From Hygrophila difformis (taxonomy: Eukaryota > Streptophyta > Magnoliopsida > Lamiales > Acanthaceae), in NCBI GenBank assembly GCA_030278955.1, contig JAOANR010000012.1:29753977-29817976 (forward strand): a DNA stretch of 64,000 bases, given 5' to 3'. A program made the translations under genes and the position numbers. Of the stretch, positions 11,600 to 23,581 are shown piece after piece (position 1 is the stretch's first letter; every line of letters starts with the position of its first letter). Below the pieces are notes generated by a model that did no database searches, was not told the DNA's origin, and saw only the letters and a list, made by a program, of their open reading frames with translations.

Positions 11600-14500
11600 A
11601 TGTGCTCGGTTATTGCTCTCACCCTTACTACTTTAATTATGATTTTTACAAACTTCAATGTGATCGCGTGGAATGTTGGTGGTGTTATGGGAAATTTTAC
11701 CAAAAGAATAATGGTGGATCTACTTAGGAGATTCAGTCCAGATGTAGTCTTTCTTTATGAACCTCAAGTTCTTTTTGCTCAAGCCCAGAACTTTTTGCTC
11801 CAGGCCGGATACAATCCCATATGTATCCAGGAAGCAATAGGCAAATCGGGGGGAGTGTGGATTTTACAAAGAATTAATTCCACATTTCAAATTCAGGTTT
11901 TTGACACCAGAGAGAGATTAATCTCTTGCAAGGTGATGAATGGTTCTGAACATTGCTTTGTGACTGCAGTTTATGCCCATCCGAAATACACAGCTAGAAG
12001 AGGGAACTGGGAAGAGCTTTTACATATTTCTACTCTGATCGATGGGCCGTGGGCGGCTATTGGAGACTGAAATCAGATATTGTATGAGGATGAGGTTCAG
12101 GGGGGTCTCCACAATGTTACCAGGGCCGAAGAATTAGGGAATCTGTTTCAAGACTGTGGTCTTAGTACGATGAATACTCAAGGGGGGAAATTCACTTGGG
12201 CTCGTCCGATTGGGGCTAACAGAATAGCGAAAAGATTGGACCGGTGTGTTATGAACCTCGAGTGGCTATCCAAATTCCCTTTGGGATTCACTCAGGTGTT
12301 GCCAAGAGTCGGGTCGGACGATAGTCCCCTTCTTCTTCGATGCGGGGAGCAACTGGCCAGGGAGACCAACAGGGCGTTCCGTTGGGAAGCATCATGGGGG
12401 ACAGTGGCAGAGTATGATAATGTTGTGGACATGGCTTGGAATAAACCACACAACAACATATGTCACCAATTGGCTCATGTTAAGAGTGCCTCCATGGAGT
12501 TTAGTAAGAAGTATGGGAAGAACTTCAAGTGGAAGAAACTAAATCTTCTGAAAAGACTTGAGGAGATCACCAGGGCCCTTGAAAAAATTGATTCCATTCG
12601 TCTGATTCGGCTCGAAAATGAATTAAAAAAAGAACTTGAGTCTCTGCTCCAACAGGAAGAGCTTCATTGGTTCCAACGCGCTAAGGAGAATTGGGTGAGG
12701 CTTGGGGACCGTAATACCAAGTACTTTCATGCGCGAGCAAAATTTAGGAGCCACAGGAATCGTATTCACGGGCTATATCTACCGGATGGAGAATGGTGTG
12801 AGGATGGTCAGACCCTTCATAGTCATGCTACAACATATTTCAAGAGATTGTTTCATGATAACAGCCTCAATGATCCTAACAGCAGCACTAGTTGTTCAGC
12901 CAACAATGGCAATATTCCAAATCTCCAACCTATCCCTATGGAGACAGCAGCCTCACTCCTTCAGGACATTTCAGAATGGGAAGTTGGGGAGGTGATTAAG
13001 GAAAGCAAGGGGTACTCTGCTCCTGGACCAGACGGATTCCCTTCTCAATTCTTCAAACAATATTGGAAAGTGATTGGTCCGTCAGTCACAAATTTTGTGA
13101 AGAAGGCAATTGAAGAAAAGGGTTTTCCCAATGAGATAGCTAATGCTTACGTTTGCCTCATTCCTAAGGTATCTCATCCTACCTCTTTCGCGCATTTCCG
13201 GCCCATATCTCTGTGCAACACGATCTATAAAGTGCTCACCAAAGTGTTGGTGAATAGAATTAGGCCTGCCCTGCAGTCAAGTATTTCTCACCACCAATCT
13301 GCTTTCCTCCCCGGGAGAGGTACTATTGATAACGCCATTACTCTTCAAGAATTGATGAATCATTTGTCAGGCTCTAGGCCCTGTGTCCCAGCCATCGTCA
13401 TGAAGATTGATATAGCAAAGGCCTACGACAATGTAAATTGGACATTTCTAAGGGGGTGCCTCCAGGAACTGAATCTTCCTAGGTCTATCACGGACCTTAT
13501 CATGTATTGTGTTGAATCCCCTTCTTACTCTTTGCTATGGAATGGAAAAATTTTGGATCCATTCAAACCGGAGAAAGGATTAAGACAGGGAGACCCGTTA
13601 TCCCCGTATTTATTTCTCATAATCATGGAAAAATTATCCCTCATGGTATTGAAGTCTATCCATCAGGGGGAGTGGAAACCGGTCCGGATCACAAGGGAGG
13701 GCAGAGGGCTCTCGCATCTAATGTTTGCAGATGACCTCATCATTTGTGCTACGGCTGATAGGGAGAGTGTCACTGCTATCAACCACACACTTCAAACATT
13801 TGCCCCGGCCTCTGGTATGAGACTTAATCCGCAAAAATCTTCATTATTCATATCGAAAGCTGTATTGGATGGGGAAAGAGATTGGATTTCCTCCACGCTC
13901 AATATTGAGACAGCGGAATCGATGGGATCATACCTTGGATATCCTATCCTAGTTGGGAGAAGGCGGGTGTCTGATTATGCTTTCATATTGGACAAAATAG
14001 ATTCCCGGTTGGAAGGGTGGTCTGGAAAACTATTAAACAAAGCTGGGAGAATAACTTTGTGCAGGGCAGTATTGGCTTCGATTCCATCGTACTTCATGCA
14101 ATTAATGTGGTTTCCGGAGGCTGTTTGTAAAGCCATAGACAGACGGTTGAATAGATTCATTTGGAAGGACATGATGGGGAAAGGAATTCACTTAATTTCT
14201 TGGGACAAAGCCACTCAACCTAAGAAGACATGCGGCCTTGGTATTAGACGGGCAAGACAAATGAATGTTGCTCTCCTAGGGAAACTTATTTGGTCTTGGA
14301 TGCATGATGAGAAGAAATTATGGGTCAAGTTGGTGAGAGATCAAGCGCCTGATTGGAAATTTCCCTTTCCCTGCCACGGGGCAAACCGATCGTATATAGC
14401 TAAAATTATCACCAAATTGATTCCTATCCTTCGTGAGGGATTCATGTTCCGAGTTGGCAATGGGAACTCATCGCTATGGTATTCAAGCTGGTGGAAAGGG

Positions 14501-15736
14501 ACCCCCATTAGCCCCTATTTACCATTCATTTCGGTCCATGACCTGGAGATGAAAATCAAGGACATTGTGGTGGAAGGATCCTGGCATATGGATAGTTTGT
14601 ACTCTATCATTCCAGAGGAGATCCGTAAGGATATATGTGCAAATCCCCCCCCCCCCCCTCATTTACACCAGGATGTTGCAGATACCTGGATTTGGAAAGG
14701 TAGTACCACGGGCAAATATACGGTGCGAACTGCTTATCAATTGATTTTTGAACAGGGGAGCAACACCAATGATTGGGGATGGCTTTGGACAAATAAATTG
14801 CCTGAGAAATATTGTTTGCTCTTATGGATGATCTGTCACAATTCCATTCCAGTAAACCAGATCCGCTTCAACCGGAAGATGGCGACATCTCCTTTATGCA
14901 CGGGCTGTGGCATTGAGGAGGAAAGTTGGTATCACTGTATTTTCTATTGTCCTTGGGTCGGGCAAGTTTGGAAATCCATTAATATCTTCATCCCTTCTGA
15001 CTGCGATTCCATCGCAAAGGAAGACATCAGGAGGTTCATGCATGGGATGTTTAAGGTATACGGATTTATTTTTGTGGTGGCGATTTGGGTGGTTTGGAAT
15101 GAAAGGAACTCTCGAACATTCCGGGGCAAAACTAATTCTCTTTGGTATTTGAAAAGAGAGATCTACCATATGTTCGATGAGGTGACGTTGGCTAACGAGA
15201 GAACGCTTAATGCTCATCAGGACACTCGATTAGTGAATTGGAATGACAAAGATTACAAGGGTAACATATTGCATGTGGATGGGAGCTCCTTGGGAAACCC
15301 GGGGAAATCAGGCTTTGGTTTTGTTGTTAGGAATGAGGATGGGAACTGGATAGGAGGAGGTTGTGGACATTTGGGGCAAGGCACTATCCTCACTGCAGAG
15401 TTGGAGGCCTTAGCTCATGGGCTGCAGTTCGCCAAGGATAGAGGGATTGGGAAGGTTTGTTGTTATACCGATTCTATGGTGGGAATTGGTCTAATTACAA
15501 ACCATTCTCAATTTCATCCCCAGGCAGCTGTGATTCAAAAAATTAGGGATCTACAGGCTGCGTTTGAAGAGTGCTCTATCCAACACATTCATCGGGAAGG
15601 AAACAAGGTAGCGGATAGGCTAGCGAAACACGGGGCCTCCAAGGAAGATTTCTTCACCACTTGGGCCTTCCCGCCCGATTTTGTAATAGGGGACATCACG
15701 GCGGATCAAGCCGGTGTATGCTTTCCCCGGAGTTAA
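11600..15736 (+). pseudogene. LINE ORF2: endonuclease-RT-RNase H, one in-frame stop
   Basis: A single frame runs from ATG 11600 to TAA-region 15736 (about 1,378 codons), interrupted only by TGA at 12068-12070. The stop sits where the endonuclease motif GDxN expects a Trp codon. Domains in order: EEP-type endonuclease (VIAWNVGG, TAVYAHP, IGD, RLDRCV), with SDDSP where the family has SDHxP, so the catalytic His is Asp; reverse transcriptase (RPISLCNTIYKVLTKVLVNR, HQSAFLPGRG, MKIDIAKAYDNVNW, GLRQGDPLSPYLF, FADD at 13724-13735); zf-RVT (WLWTNKLPEKYCLLLWM, then CTGCGIEEESWYHCIFYCPW); and RNase H at 15260-15650 (VDGSSLGNPGKSGFGFV, AELEAL, YTDS, HREGNKVADRLA), which retains its acidic residues. The RNase H domain places it in the plant L1 lineage that acquired RNase H. 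Confidence 0.92.
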
Positions 15737-15847
15737 GTAGCTCTGGTTATGGTTTTTTCTTCCTTTTATTCCCCCTCCCCCTAGCTGTTAGCCCTCTTTT
15801 TCCTTTTTTTTTTCTGGCCTATATGGCTTTGCGAAAAAAAAAAAAAA

Positions 15848-15860
15848 AATCAGGCTTGTT
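15848..15860. repeat. LINE target-site duplication, right copy
   Basis: aatcaggcttgtt follows the poly(A) tail and matches 10011-10023. Confidence 0.85.
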
Positions 15861-16050
15861 AAAAATGTATATGTATTTTTTTTAAATAAATATTTTAAAA
15901 AGTCTTTGAGATTTGAATCCAACCCATTTGGTGATTAACAAATTGAATTTAAACTTTATCAAATAGTACATCTCATTCAATGATTGCATAAGCTCAAGTT
16001 TGGCTAATTAGAAGTTGAAACTAGATGGACTCAAAAACTCGATATCCAAA

Positions 16051-17213
16051 CACTACAAGAAAAATTGCTTCCACCGACCGCACACACCGACCGACCAATC
16101 ACGGGTCGGATTTACCGACCGGCCCACCGACCGCATGCTGCGGTCGGTGCCAAAGAGCCGTTGGGGGCCCCCGGTATTGTGGCAACCAACGCACCGACCA
16201 TTTTTATTTTGGTCGGTGTACCCGACCGTGTCACCGACCAATTTTTATTTGGTCGGTGCCACTGACCGCACCTAGCGGTCGGTAAGTTTTTTTTTCAAAT
16301 TTTTTTATTTGAATTATTTTTTTAAAAAAAATAGTCTACCGACCGCATTACTGACCGAATTTGCGGTCTCTAAAAGTTTTTTCATTTATTTTATATTTTT
16401 ATAAAATATTTCTTTGATTATTTTTAGAATACAATTATTCTTTATTTGAGCTATTAAATTATTTATTTTTTATAATTTAATTATTAAATTATTTTATATT
16501 TTAATTATTTATTTATTTTATAATTTAATTCAAATTTGTCATACTTTTGAAATGATCTTATTATTTTATTTAATTCATTTATATTAATTAATTATTTAAT
16601 TAATTTTGTTTTATATTTTATTTAATTAATTTAGTTGTTTTTATTTAATTAATATAATTTTAGTTTTTATTTTATATTTTAAATACACATATATATGTAT
16701 ATATGTTTTTAAATAGGTTATATATCAAGCATTTCATAGAATAATATGAAACATTGGTGCACAGATGGTACGCGCACGATGGGAACTTGGGGTGGAGTCG
16801 GGTTCGAGTCCTCTCTTTAACAAAACTTTTCAAATATATTTGAGAAGGTATACTATATAGGACACGTGGCGGAAAATAATTGATGATTTAGAGAGCTAGC
16901 CAAGCTGGTTAGGGTTGTGGTTGGGTGTTGTTGAGGTGCTTGGTTCGAGCCCTCCCGAGAACAAATTTTTTTATAGAAGAGAATTACCGACCGCACATGC
17001 GATCGGTAGTGCGGTCGGTGGCGGGATTCCCGGACCTTTTGGGACCAGTACAGCGGTCGGTGCATTCCGCCGACCACATTTGGTTGCTTCTCGGCCGCCT
17101 ACCAACTTTTTACCGACCGACCCGGTCATGCGGTCGGTGAGCCCGGAGACGACCCGTCTCTAGGGCCTACCGACCGGATGTTTCGGTCGGTGCACGAGAT
17201 TTTTCTTGTAGTG
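16051..17213. mobile_element. Non-autonomous CACTA transposon
   Basis: It starts CACTACAAGAAAAAT at 16051 and ends with the exact inverted copy ATTTTTCTTGTAGTG at 17199-17213 (15 bp inverted repeats). It is flanked on both sides by AAA (16048-16050, 17214-17216), fitting the 3 bp TSD of CACTA/En-Spm elements. Both subterminal regions (16070-16375 and 16985-17195) carry many copies of ACCGACCG/CGGTCGGT, the arrangement expected for transposase-binding repeats. The interior is very AT-rich and has no transposase. Length 1,163 bp. Confidence 0.93.
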
Positions 17214-17216
17214 AAA

Positions 17217-18547
17217 CTACTTTAATAACATCAGTTTTTGGTTAATTCAGTAGTAATTAACGCTAACTAAAATTCAATCTTCCCCAATGATAATTAGGAT
17301 GGGATGGTGTTTTTTCGATACTAGTTTCAATGAGCTATCCACATACAAAATTTGATTGACTATATCAAATACATTAATGATTAAGGTTTAAAACCAACAC
17401 ATTGGCGGGTGTATGTATGTATGTATCACATTTCGGAAATCCAAATACTAGTATAAGAGAGGGTAGCAAATAGAATATGCGGAGGATTGGCTTGTGGGAA
17501 GGTATTGCCATCAAGCAGAGGTAGCATCGTAGCGACAAAGTGACAATTGGGAGGCTAGCAACGAACAAAAGCACGATACACAAATATATGTAATGAGGTA
17601 GAGGTAGACAATAGGTGATGACGACGTTGACTGATAGCAACGATGAGCATCATCGGCACACGAGCCGGCGACGGAAAATTTGGCTTGAAATCATCCGTTT
17701 GAATGAGTGCATAGGTAAGTATAAAAAGGGAGCGACAATAAATCGTCATAGATTACCAAAAAAAAAAAAAACACTACCACTAGTTTGGCATAGGGCAATT
17801 GCAAATGAAAAGCAAGTAAAGAAAATGTAGTTATAGAAAATGAAATAAAAGTGATTAAATTTGTTCTAGTGTAACATGCTTCAATCATTATATTATATTA
17901 TATATAATAACAATAACTTCAAATACACACACTTTCTCTCCAACCCTCCTCTCTCTCACAATTCAACAACTTAAATTCTCTCTTTCACACACCAATATAT
18001 TTACGAAAATGCCATTTTGCAAAAAAAAAATCCGCATTTTCCCTCTCCAAGCTCATTTTTTTGTTTTCTATGCATTTATTGTGTTGCATGTATTGTTATG
18101 GTCTTTCATTCCATGATGACTTCTCCACTCCTTGATAGCCATCACTCATTTTCTATAAATATATGCTCTCCTTTGTAGATCTTATTGCATGATTCAAAGG
18201 GTACCCTCTATTGGTGGTGATTTCTCATTTGTGTTTCTTATCATATTCCCTATACTTTTCATATTTTTTTCTTCCGTTTCTTAAATATAACAACTCCATC
18301 TAACTTTTTCTTATTATATTGTATGCATTGTATTATGTTTCATCTTTTGAAATCTATTGATGTTTTAACTTTTTTACAGGCATCATCAATTTTTGGCTTC
18401 CCTATTCGGTTTCTCTCGCTCTCAACAAGTTATCAAAGATGAACTATTTTTGGTTCTCAAATACAGTTTTATGTAGTTTATTATCTTTTGTTCATATGTT
18501 GGTATTATTTATTTTTAAATTTTTTTTTGGTCATTCTAAATGCTGTG
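17217..18547. other. Intergenic region and probable leader of the first family X gene
   Basis: 17930-17990 is CT-rich (ctctctcacaattcaac), like a plant 5' UTR. A likely leader intron ends at ttttttacag (about 18370-18380), followed by a short non-coding exon whose counterpart lies upstream of the other two plus-strand copies (20600 and 21810). No other gene is visible. Confidence 0.4.
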
Positions 18548-19053
18548 ATGTCTTTCCATAATATTGGATGGTTGAGTGGTTTGAATGCATGCGCAACAAC
18601 ATTCTTCCCGAAAAGAGATCTTGGCAAGGGTGCAAAGTCCTTTATAACCTACATACACGATAAGAAAATGGTCCCTTGGGATGAAGAAGACCTAGAGACG
18701 TTTAGGTTGACTTTGGAATTTTTTGATGTCGCGGATCGTGATATGGAGATCGTCTATGTATCCTCTGATTTCATTGATGAGATTAAGGATATTTTACATC
18801 GTGTGAAGGCATTGGTGGATCGTTGGAAAGAGACGAGGAATGGTGATTCCAACTTTTTCCAAATTCCATCTTCGATCGTTGAAAGCACTGTCATCTTTAT
18901 GGAGTCTTTTTTAGGAAACTATCTGAAATGTTTTTCAATGATTCCATTCCTTATGTGGCTAGATTAGAGGATATTTGGTTTGTAACTATTAGGCCTTGCC
19001 TTCGAAGGATGTTGGTCAAATATGGACCTAGGGTATATGATGATCTTATGTAA
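18548..19053 (+). pseudogene. Family X copy A (unknown helical protein), frameshifted
   Basis: ATG at 18548 (MSFHNIGWLSGLNAC). The frame stays parallel to copies B and C (FFPKRDL, MVPWDEEDLETF, LTLEFFDVADRDMEIVY, VKALVDRW). At about 18906-18911 a T-rich run (gagtcttttttagg) lacks one base relative to copies B and C. The original frame stops at 18965-18967. The shifted frame continues with PYVARLEDIWF and IRPCLRRMLVKYG to TAA at 19051, matching the C-terminal pattern of the family. So the ancestral product was about 168 residues and this copy is broken, unless the base is a sequencing error. I do not recognise the family. See copy H for the intact form. Confidence 0.7.
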
Positions 19054-19477
19054 TTTTTTGTTGCATGCTCCACTATATAGTAATGAGAAGTTTCGATAAT
19101 TCCCATTTGGTTCTTATATTATTATAACAATTTATTTGGGTCGGTCAGGTGTTTAATTTATTTGTATAAATATAAATTTAACTTTGTATATTGGAACATG
19201 TAGTGTCTACGTATCAATAAATCCATTTCAATTCATACGCTTAAATTAATTATTCTATGTATTTGATATTATTTTTTAAAATTTAACGTACAGCTGATGT
19301 TCATTTTTTCATTTCAATGTTTAATATATCGAGGCCAAATTTATATTTCATAAGTATATCTTCACTGAATAAATGCATTTTTATTTTTCCTATGCATGTA
19401 TAAGTTATTTTTTCGGCCTATTTTATGTTCGATGAATTACTTAATTTTTTATGTAGGTGCATGCATGGCATGAATGA
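19054..19477. other. Intergenic region
   Basis: AT-rich flank of copy A. It includes a gtgcatgcatggcatgaatg block (19456-19475) that recurs near 19832, 26642 and 26753. No gene seen. Confidence 0.4.
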
Positions 19478-19479
19478 TA

Positions 19480-19739
19480 CTTCATCCGTCTCAGTGTAAT
19501 TGTTATACACCCTTTCGACACGCATGCCGATGCACATTTTTAATGATTAATAAGTTAAATTTTGTACAACGAAAAGTTATAAAAAGTTGATTGTCTAAAA
19601 CTACAAGATTAGACAAATCTAACAAGATCTCACTTGACTATATTTTTTCTTACATAACTATGATAAAAATTTGAATCAAAGTTAAACAGTGAATAGTGTC
19701 AAAAAATGATTTGTAACAAAAGGAGTGAGACGGAGGAAG
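19480..19739. mobile_element. Stowaway-like MITE
   Basis: Left end CTTCATCCGTCTCAGTG; right end read inverted CTTCCTCCGTCTCACTC. TA dinucleotides flank it (19478-19479 and 19740-19741). Length 260 bp and AT-rich. The CTCCCTCCGTCTC-type end and TA target identify a Tc1/Mariner-derived Stowaway element. Confidence 0.85.
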
Positions 19740-19759
19740 TAATATTTATAAAAAAAAGA

Positions 19760-20083
19760 AAATGGATTTCAACCCTACATTTCCTTTACTACAAGACAAA
19801 TTTTATGATGAATAAATTAATTTTATTATATATGTGCATGCATGGCATTAATGCTAAGATTTCTAATAAATGGAGTCCAAACGAAACCTAGAAGTCCTTT
19901 GGTCCAAGATAAATTATAGGCAATCTCAACTGACAATGATTGTAATCAATACTTCAGTTATTATTATTTAGGATTCCTAAGAGAAATATCTTTATTAATT
20001 TATAATTGCGTCTGAATACCATTTTTGTGACCTTTTAACCTCTTCGTCATCCTTTTATTGATTCTTTATGGATGTATTAAATA
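19760..20083. repeat. Segmental duplicate of 26690-27140
   Basis: Blocks in the same order occur in both places: aaattttatgatgaata / aaattttaggatgaata; gcatgcatggcattaatgct / tcatgaatggcatgaatgct; attcctaagagaaatatc / attcctaagttaaatcta; aattgcgtctgaatac / aattacatctgaatac; tcatccttttattgatt / tcatcctttgattgatt. The copies are diverged. It lies 3' of a family X gene on the left; at 26.7 kb it lies between two family X genes. Confidence 0.6.
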
Positions 20084-20766
20084 ATGAGTAACATTAGACC
20101 AAATTCCAATTTCACGTTTGAATTTTGTTTTTGAATTTCTAGATAGTCAATGTTCGTTGAATTTCCATTGATTTTTTTATAATGAATTATTATTTTTACT
20201 ATTAATTTAATTAAAGCTATCTAATTTGTATTCATTCATTCTCTCACACACATCAAAAAAATAACCAAAATGCCATTGCAATTTACATAAAAAAATCCAA
20301 AAATTTAATCATCATGTATTAATTTTTTTCATTTTCAATGTATTTATTGTTTTGCATTCATTATTGATGTCTTTTGTTCTACCTCTTTTCATTTCTTTCG
20401 TGTTTTTCCATTATATATATGGCCTTCTTTTTGTTTTTTTTTTGCATGTTTCAAACTACACACCTCTTGGTATACATTCTTCTTTTCTTCTTCTTCTACA
20501 TTTCACTATTTTCTTCATATTCCTCTGTCTTGATATATTTGATCTGTTGCTTGGGTTTTTTTGATATTCTTCATCTATATTTTTTGTTTGCACTTTTTTT
20601 ACAGTGAGCGAAAATCGTTCGTCATTCTACTCGGTGTCTTCCTTATTAGTGAGGTTTTAAAGTTTACGTATGAATTTTTTTCTGTATTTTTTTTATGTAG
20701 TTGTTTATGTTGATTGTATCTTATGATTTTTTAATAGTATTTTTTTTCAATACTCCAATTGCAGTG

Positions 20767-21219
20767 ATGTCTTTCGACGATATCGATTGGTTAAGTGGTT
20801 TGAATGCGAGCGCCACAATTTTCTTCCCCAAAAGAGATTTGTGCAACTTTGCAAAGTTTTTTATATCCTACATACGTGACAAGAGAATGGTGCCTTGGGA
20901 TGAAGAAGATCTAGAGACTTTTAGCATGACATTAGAATTTCTTGACATGGCTAATCGTGAGATGGAGATTGTCTACATTTCTTCTGATTTCATTAACGAG
21001 ATCAAGAATATCCTCCAACGCGTGAAAACATCTGTGGATCGTTGGAGACACTCTAGAGTTGAATACTCCAGATTTTTAGAAGATCAATCCTTCCCCGTCG
21101 ATGGAATTGTCCACCACATGGAGTCTCGTTTTTGGAAAATATATGAAATATGTATCTTCGATTTTGTTCCATATGTAGCTGGGTTAGAGGATATTTGGTT
21201 TGAAAGAATATGCCATTGA
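20767..21219 (+). CDS. Family X copy B, slightly truncated C-terminus
   Basis: 150-residue frame from ATG 20767 (MSFDDIDWLSGLNAS) to TGA 21217-21219. An acceptor-like cag directly precedes the ATG, suggesting a spliced leader. Visible patterns are FFPKRDL, MVPWDEEDLETF, TLEFLDMANREMEIVY, VKTSVDRW and GLEDIWFERI. The TGA falls where copy C has a CGA codon; without it the frame would run another 17 codons to TAG at 21271. So the last segment (IR..L..MI.KY.G in other copies) is lost here. It is predicted soluble and helical, rich in charged residues, with no signal peptide. Function unknown. It may still be expressed as a shortened protein, or be an early pseudogene. Confidence 0.6.
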   Translation: MSFDDIDWLSGLNASATIFFPKRDLCNFAKFFISYIRDKRMVPWDEEDLETFSMTLEFLDMANREMEIVYISSDFINEIKNILQRVKTSVDRWRHSRVEYSRFLEDQSFPVDGIVHHMESRFWKIYEICIFDFVPYVAGLEDIWFERICH

Positions 21220-21971
21220 CTTCAAATGATGATCTGCAAATATCATGGTAGAAATTCAGTTGATGTTATGTAGTTTAATTTCAGTTTAATGAGTGACAAT
21301 AGACTAAATTCCAATTTCACATTTGATTTTTGTTTGTCAATGTCTAGATAATCAATGTTCGTTGAATTTCCATTGATTTTTTTATAATGAATTATTATTT
21401 TTACTATTAATTTAATTAAAGCTATTAATTTGTATTCATTCTTTCTCTCACACACATAAAAAAAAATAACCAAAATGCCATTGCAATTTACATAAAAAAT
21501 TCCGAAAATTTAATCATCATGTATTAATTTTTTTCATTTTCAATGTATTTATTGTTTTGCATTTATTATTGTTGTCTTTTGTTCTACCTCTTTTCATTTC
21601 TTTCGTGTTTTTCCATTATATATATGGCCTTGTTTTTGTTTTTTTTGCATGTTTCAAACTACATACATCTTGGTATACATTCTTCTTTTCTTCTTCTTCT
21701 ACATTTCACTATTTTCTTCATATTCCTCTGTCTTGATATATTTGATCTGTTGCTTGGGTTTTTTTGATATTCTTCATCTATATTTTTTGTTTGCACTTTT
21801 TTTTTACAGTGAGCGAAAATCATTCGTCATTCTACTCGGTGTCTTCCTTATTAGTGAGGTTTTAAAGTTTACGTATGAATTTTTTTCTGTATTTTTTTTA
21901 TGTAGTTGTTTATGTTGATTGTATCTTATGATTTTTTAATAGTATTTTTTTTCAATACTCCAATTGCAGTG

Positions 21972-22477
21972 ATGTCTTTCGACGATATCGATTGGTTAAG
22001 TGGTTTGAATGCGAGCGCCACAATTTTCTTCCCCAAAAGAGATTTGTGCAACTTTGCAAAGTTTTTTATATCCTACATACGTGACAAGAGAATGGTGCCT
22101 TGGGATGAAGAAGATCTAGAGACTTTTAGCATGACATTAGAATTTCTTGACATGGCTAATCGTGAGATGGAGATTGTCTACATTTCTTCTGATTTCATTA
22201 ACGAGATCAAGAATATCCTCCAACGCGTGAAAACATCTATGGATCGTTGGAGACACTCTAGAGTTGATACTCCAGATTTTTAGAAGATCAATCCTTCCCC
22301 GTCGATGGAATTGTCCACCACATGGAGTCTCTTTTTTGGAAAATATCTTAAATATATTTCTTCGATTCTGTTCCATATGTAGCTGGGTTAGAGGATATTT
22401 AGTTTGAAAGAATACGCCCTCGACTTCGAACGATGATCTGCAAATATCGTGGTAGAAATTCAGTTGATGTTATGTAG
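21972..22477 (+). pseudogene. Family X copy C, frameshift and stops
   Basis: Near-identical to copy B up to about 22265, where one A is missing (gttgatac versus gttgaatac). The frame then ends at 22281-22283. Past the shift, the ancestral frame also has TAA where B has GAA (about 22350), and TAG at 22400-22402 where B has the TGG of the DIWF motif. The C-terminal segment (ERIRPRLRTMICKYRGR, TAG at 22475) is preserved, showing what copy B lost. Confidence 0.85.
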
Positions 22478-22630
22478 TTTAATTTCAGTTTAATGAGTAA
22501 CAATAGACTAAATTCCAATTTCACATTTGATTTTTGTTTTTCAATGTCTAGATAATCAATGTTCGTTGAATTTCCATTGATTTTTTATAATGAATTATTA
22601 TTTTTACTATTAATTAAATTAAAGCTATCT

Positions 22631-23581
22631 AATTTGTATTAGTAAAATAAAATAAAAAACAGAAATAGATAGAGAAAAAATAATATTTTAAGCATGTTCA
22701 GTATGTTGCTTCTTGAAGTGGAATAATCGGTCCAATATTGAAATGACAATTACCTGCATCTACCCACTAAATTTACTCTACACTAATCATGTTCATTGTT
22801 TAGGGTTTCTTGCTCTGCATTTTGGTTGGGATCGTTTTGTTTCGACGCTTCTATCAATTTATATCTTTCTTTTTCTTCGTGATTGATTTCGGATGTAAGA
22901 TAGTTCTGCGATAGCTGTTCACGGAGTGTCTTATTGGGAAGCAGTTCGATTGGGCTTTTAGGGTATGTTTTTCTAAATTTCAACTATCTGATGTGTATAT
23001 GCTCTGTTGTTCTTTGTATGATTCTTTTCCCTGATCTGTTGCAATTGCGTTTAATCTTTTGGGAAATAGACATGTGCAATTATTTGATTGAAGTTGATGT
23101 ATTATTTTTTGTGATTGCCTCGAAGGTAATTTATCAACTGTTTTAGGTGACTTTCTAATGAATATCCTTTTTTAGTTAGTAACACCCTTCGATGTTGCTT
23201 ACATGTTTTTGAACGATGTGGCAACAATTCCATTAAATTTATAATACAGATCCAAGACAGTTTGTATTTGTTTTAGATTTTCCCATTTGTTTGTTTTTTA
23301 CTGAGATTTTGCTTGATTTATTTCAGATCTATATCGGAGATATAATCAGCAGAATCTTCGAATAGAAATCATATAATGACGATTCAGTGTCCGATTCAGG
23401 AAGCTCTTCGTCAGATATTAGTATATATGCACTTGGTCGAATGAAATTGGTTGGTGTGCATTTGGAGTTTTTTTTTTTTTAATCTATAAATTGTTGTTAA
23501 TACTGTAGTTGTGTTGGTTCATCACAATTCGTATGTTTGGATATGGATTTGTTGTTGTAGGATAATGTTGTTGGTGAGAGT
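22631..23581. other. Upstream region and probable leader of F-box gene F1
   Basis: The stretch 23120-23297 (aacacccttcgatgttgcttacatg, then tttgtatttgttttagattttcccatttg) is duplicated at 27143-27308. A leader intron may end at ttgttgtag (23552-23560). No coding region was identified before the F1 ATG. Confidence 0.4.

Larger units (their letters stand above)
10024..15849 (+). mobile_element. L1-type plant LINE (non-LTR retrotransposon)
   Basis: About 5.8 kb. It has two ORFs in series (gag-like ORF1; ORF2 with endonuclease, reverse transcriptase, zf-RVT and RNase H), a 3' tail ending in a run of about 18 A (15832-15849), and a 13 bp TSD. Only 13 bp lie between the TSD and the ORF1 ATG at 10037, so the 5' UTR is probably truncated although all coding sequence is present. 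A C-rich homopolymer sits at 14645-14658. One nonsense codon and one catalytic substitution make this copy defective (see ORF2). Confidence 0.93.
20084..22630. repeat. Tandem duplication, 1.2 kb unit, two full copies plus a partial third
   Basis: The block starting atgagtaacattagac at 20084 recurs at 21289 and 22493, giving a period of 1,204-1,205 bp. Each full unit holds leader sequence plus one family X gene (copies B and C). By eye the two units are nearly identical, including most of the non-coding DNA, so the duplication is recent. The third copy covers only the first 130-140 bp. Confidence 0.92.

Noticed and set aside
20352..20607. Hydrophobic open frames, repeated at 21543-21918
   Set aside because: T-rich leader/intron DNA in the tandem units gives Phe/Leu-rich translations; not membrane proteins.
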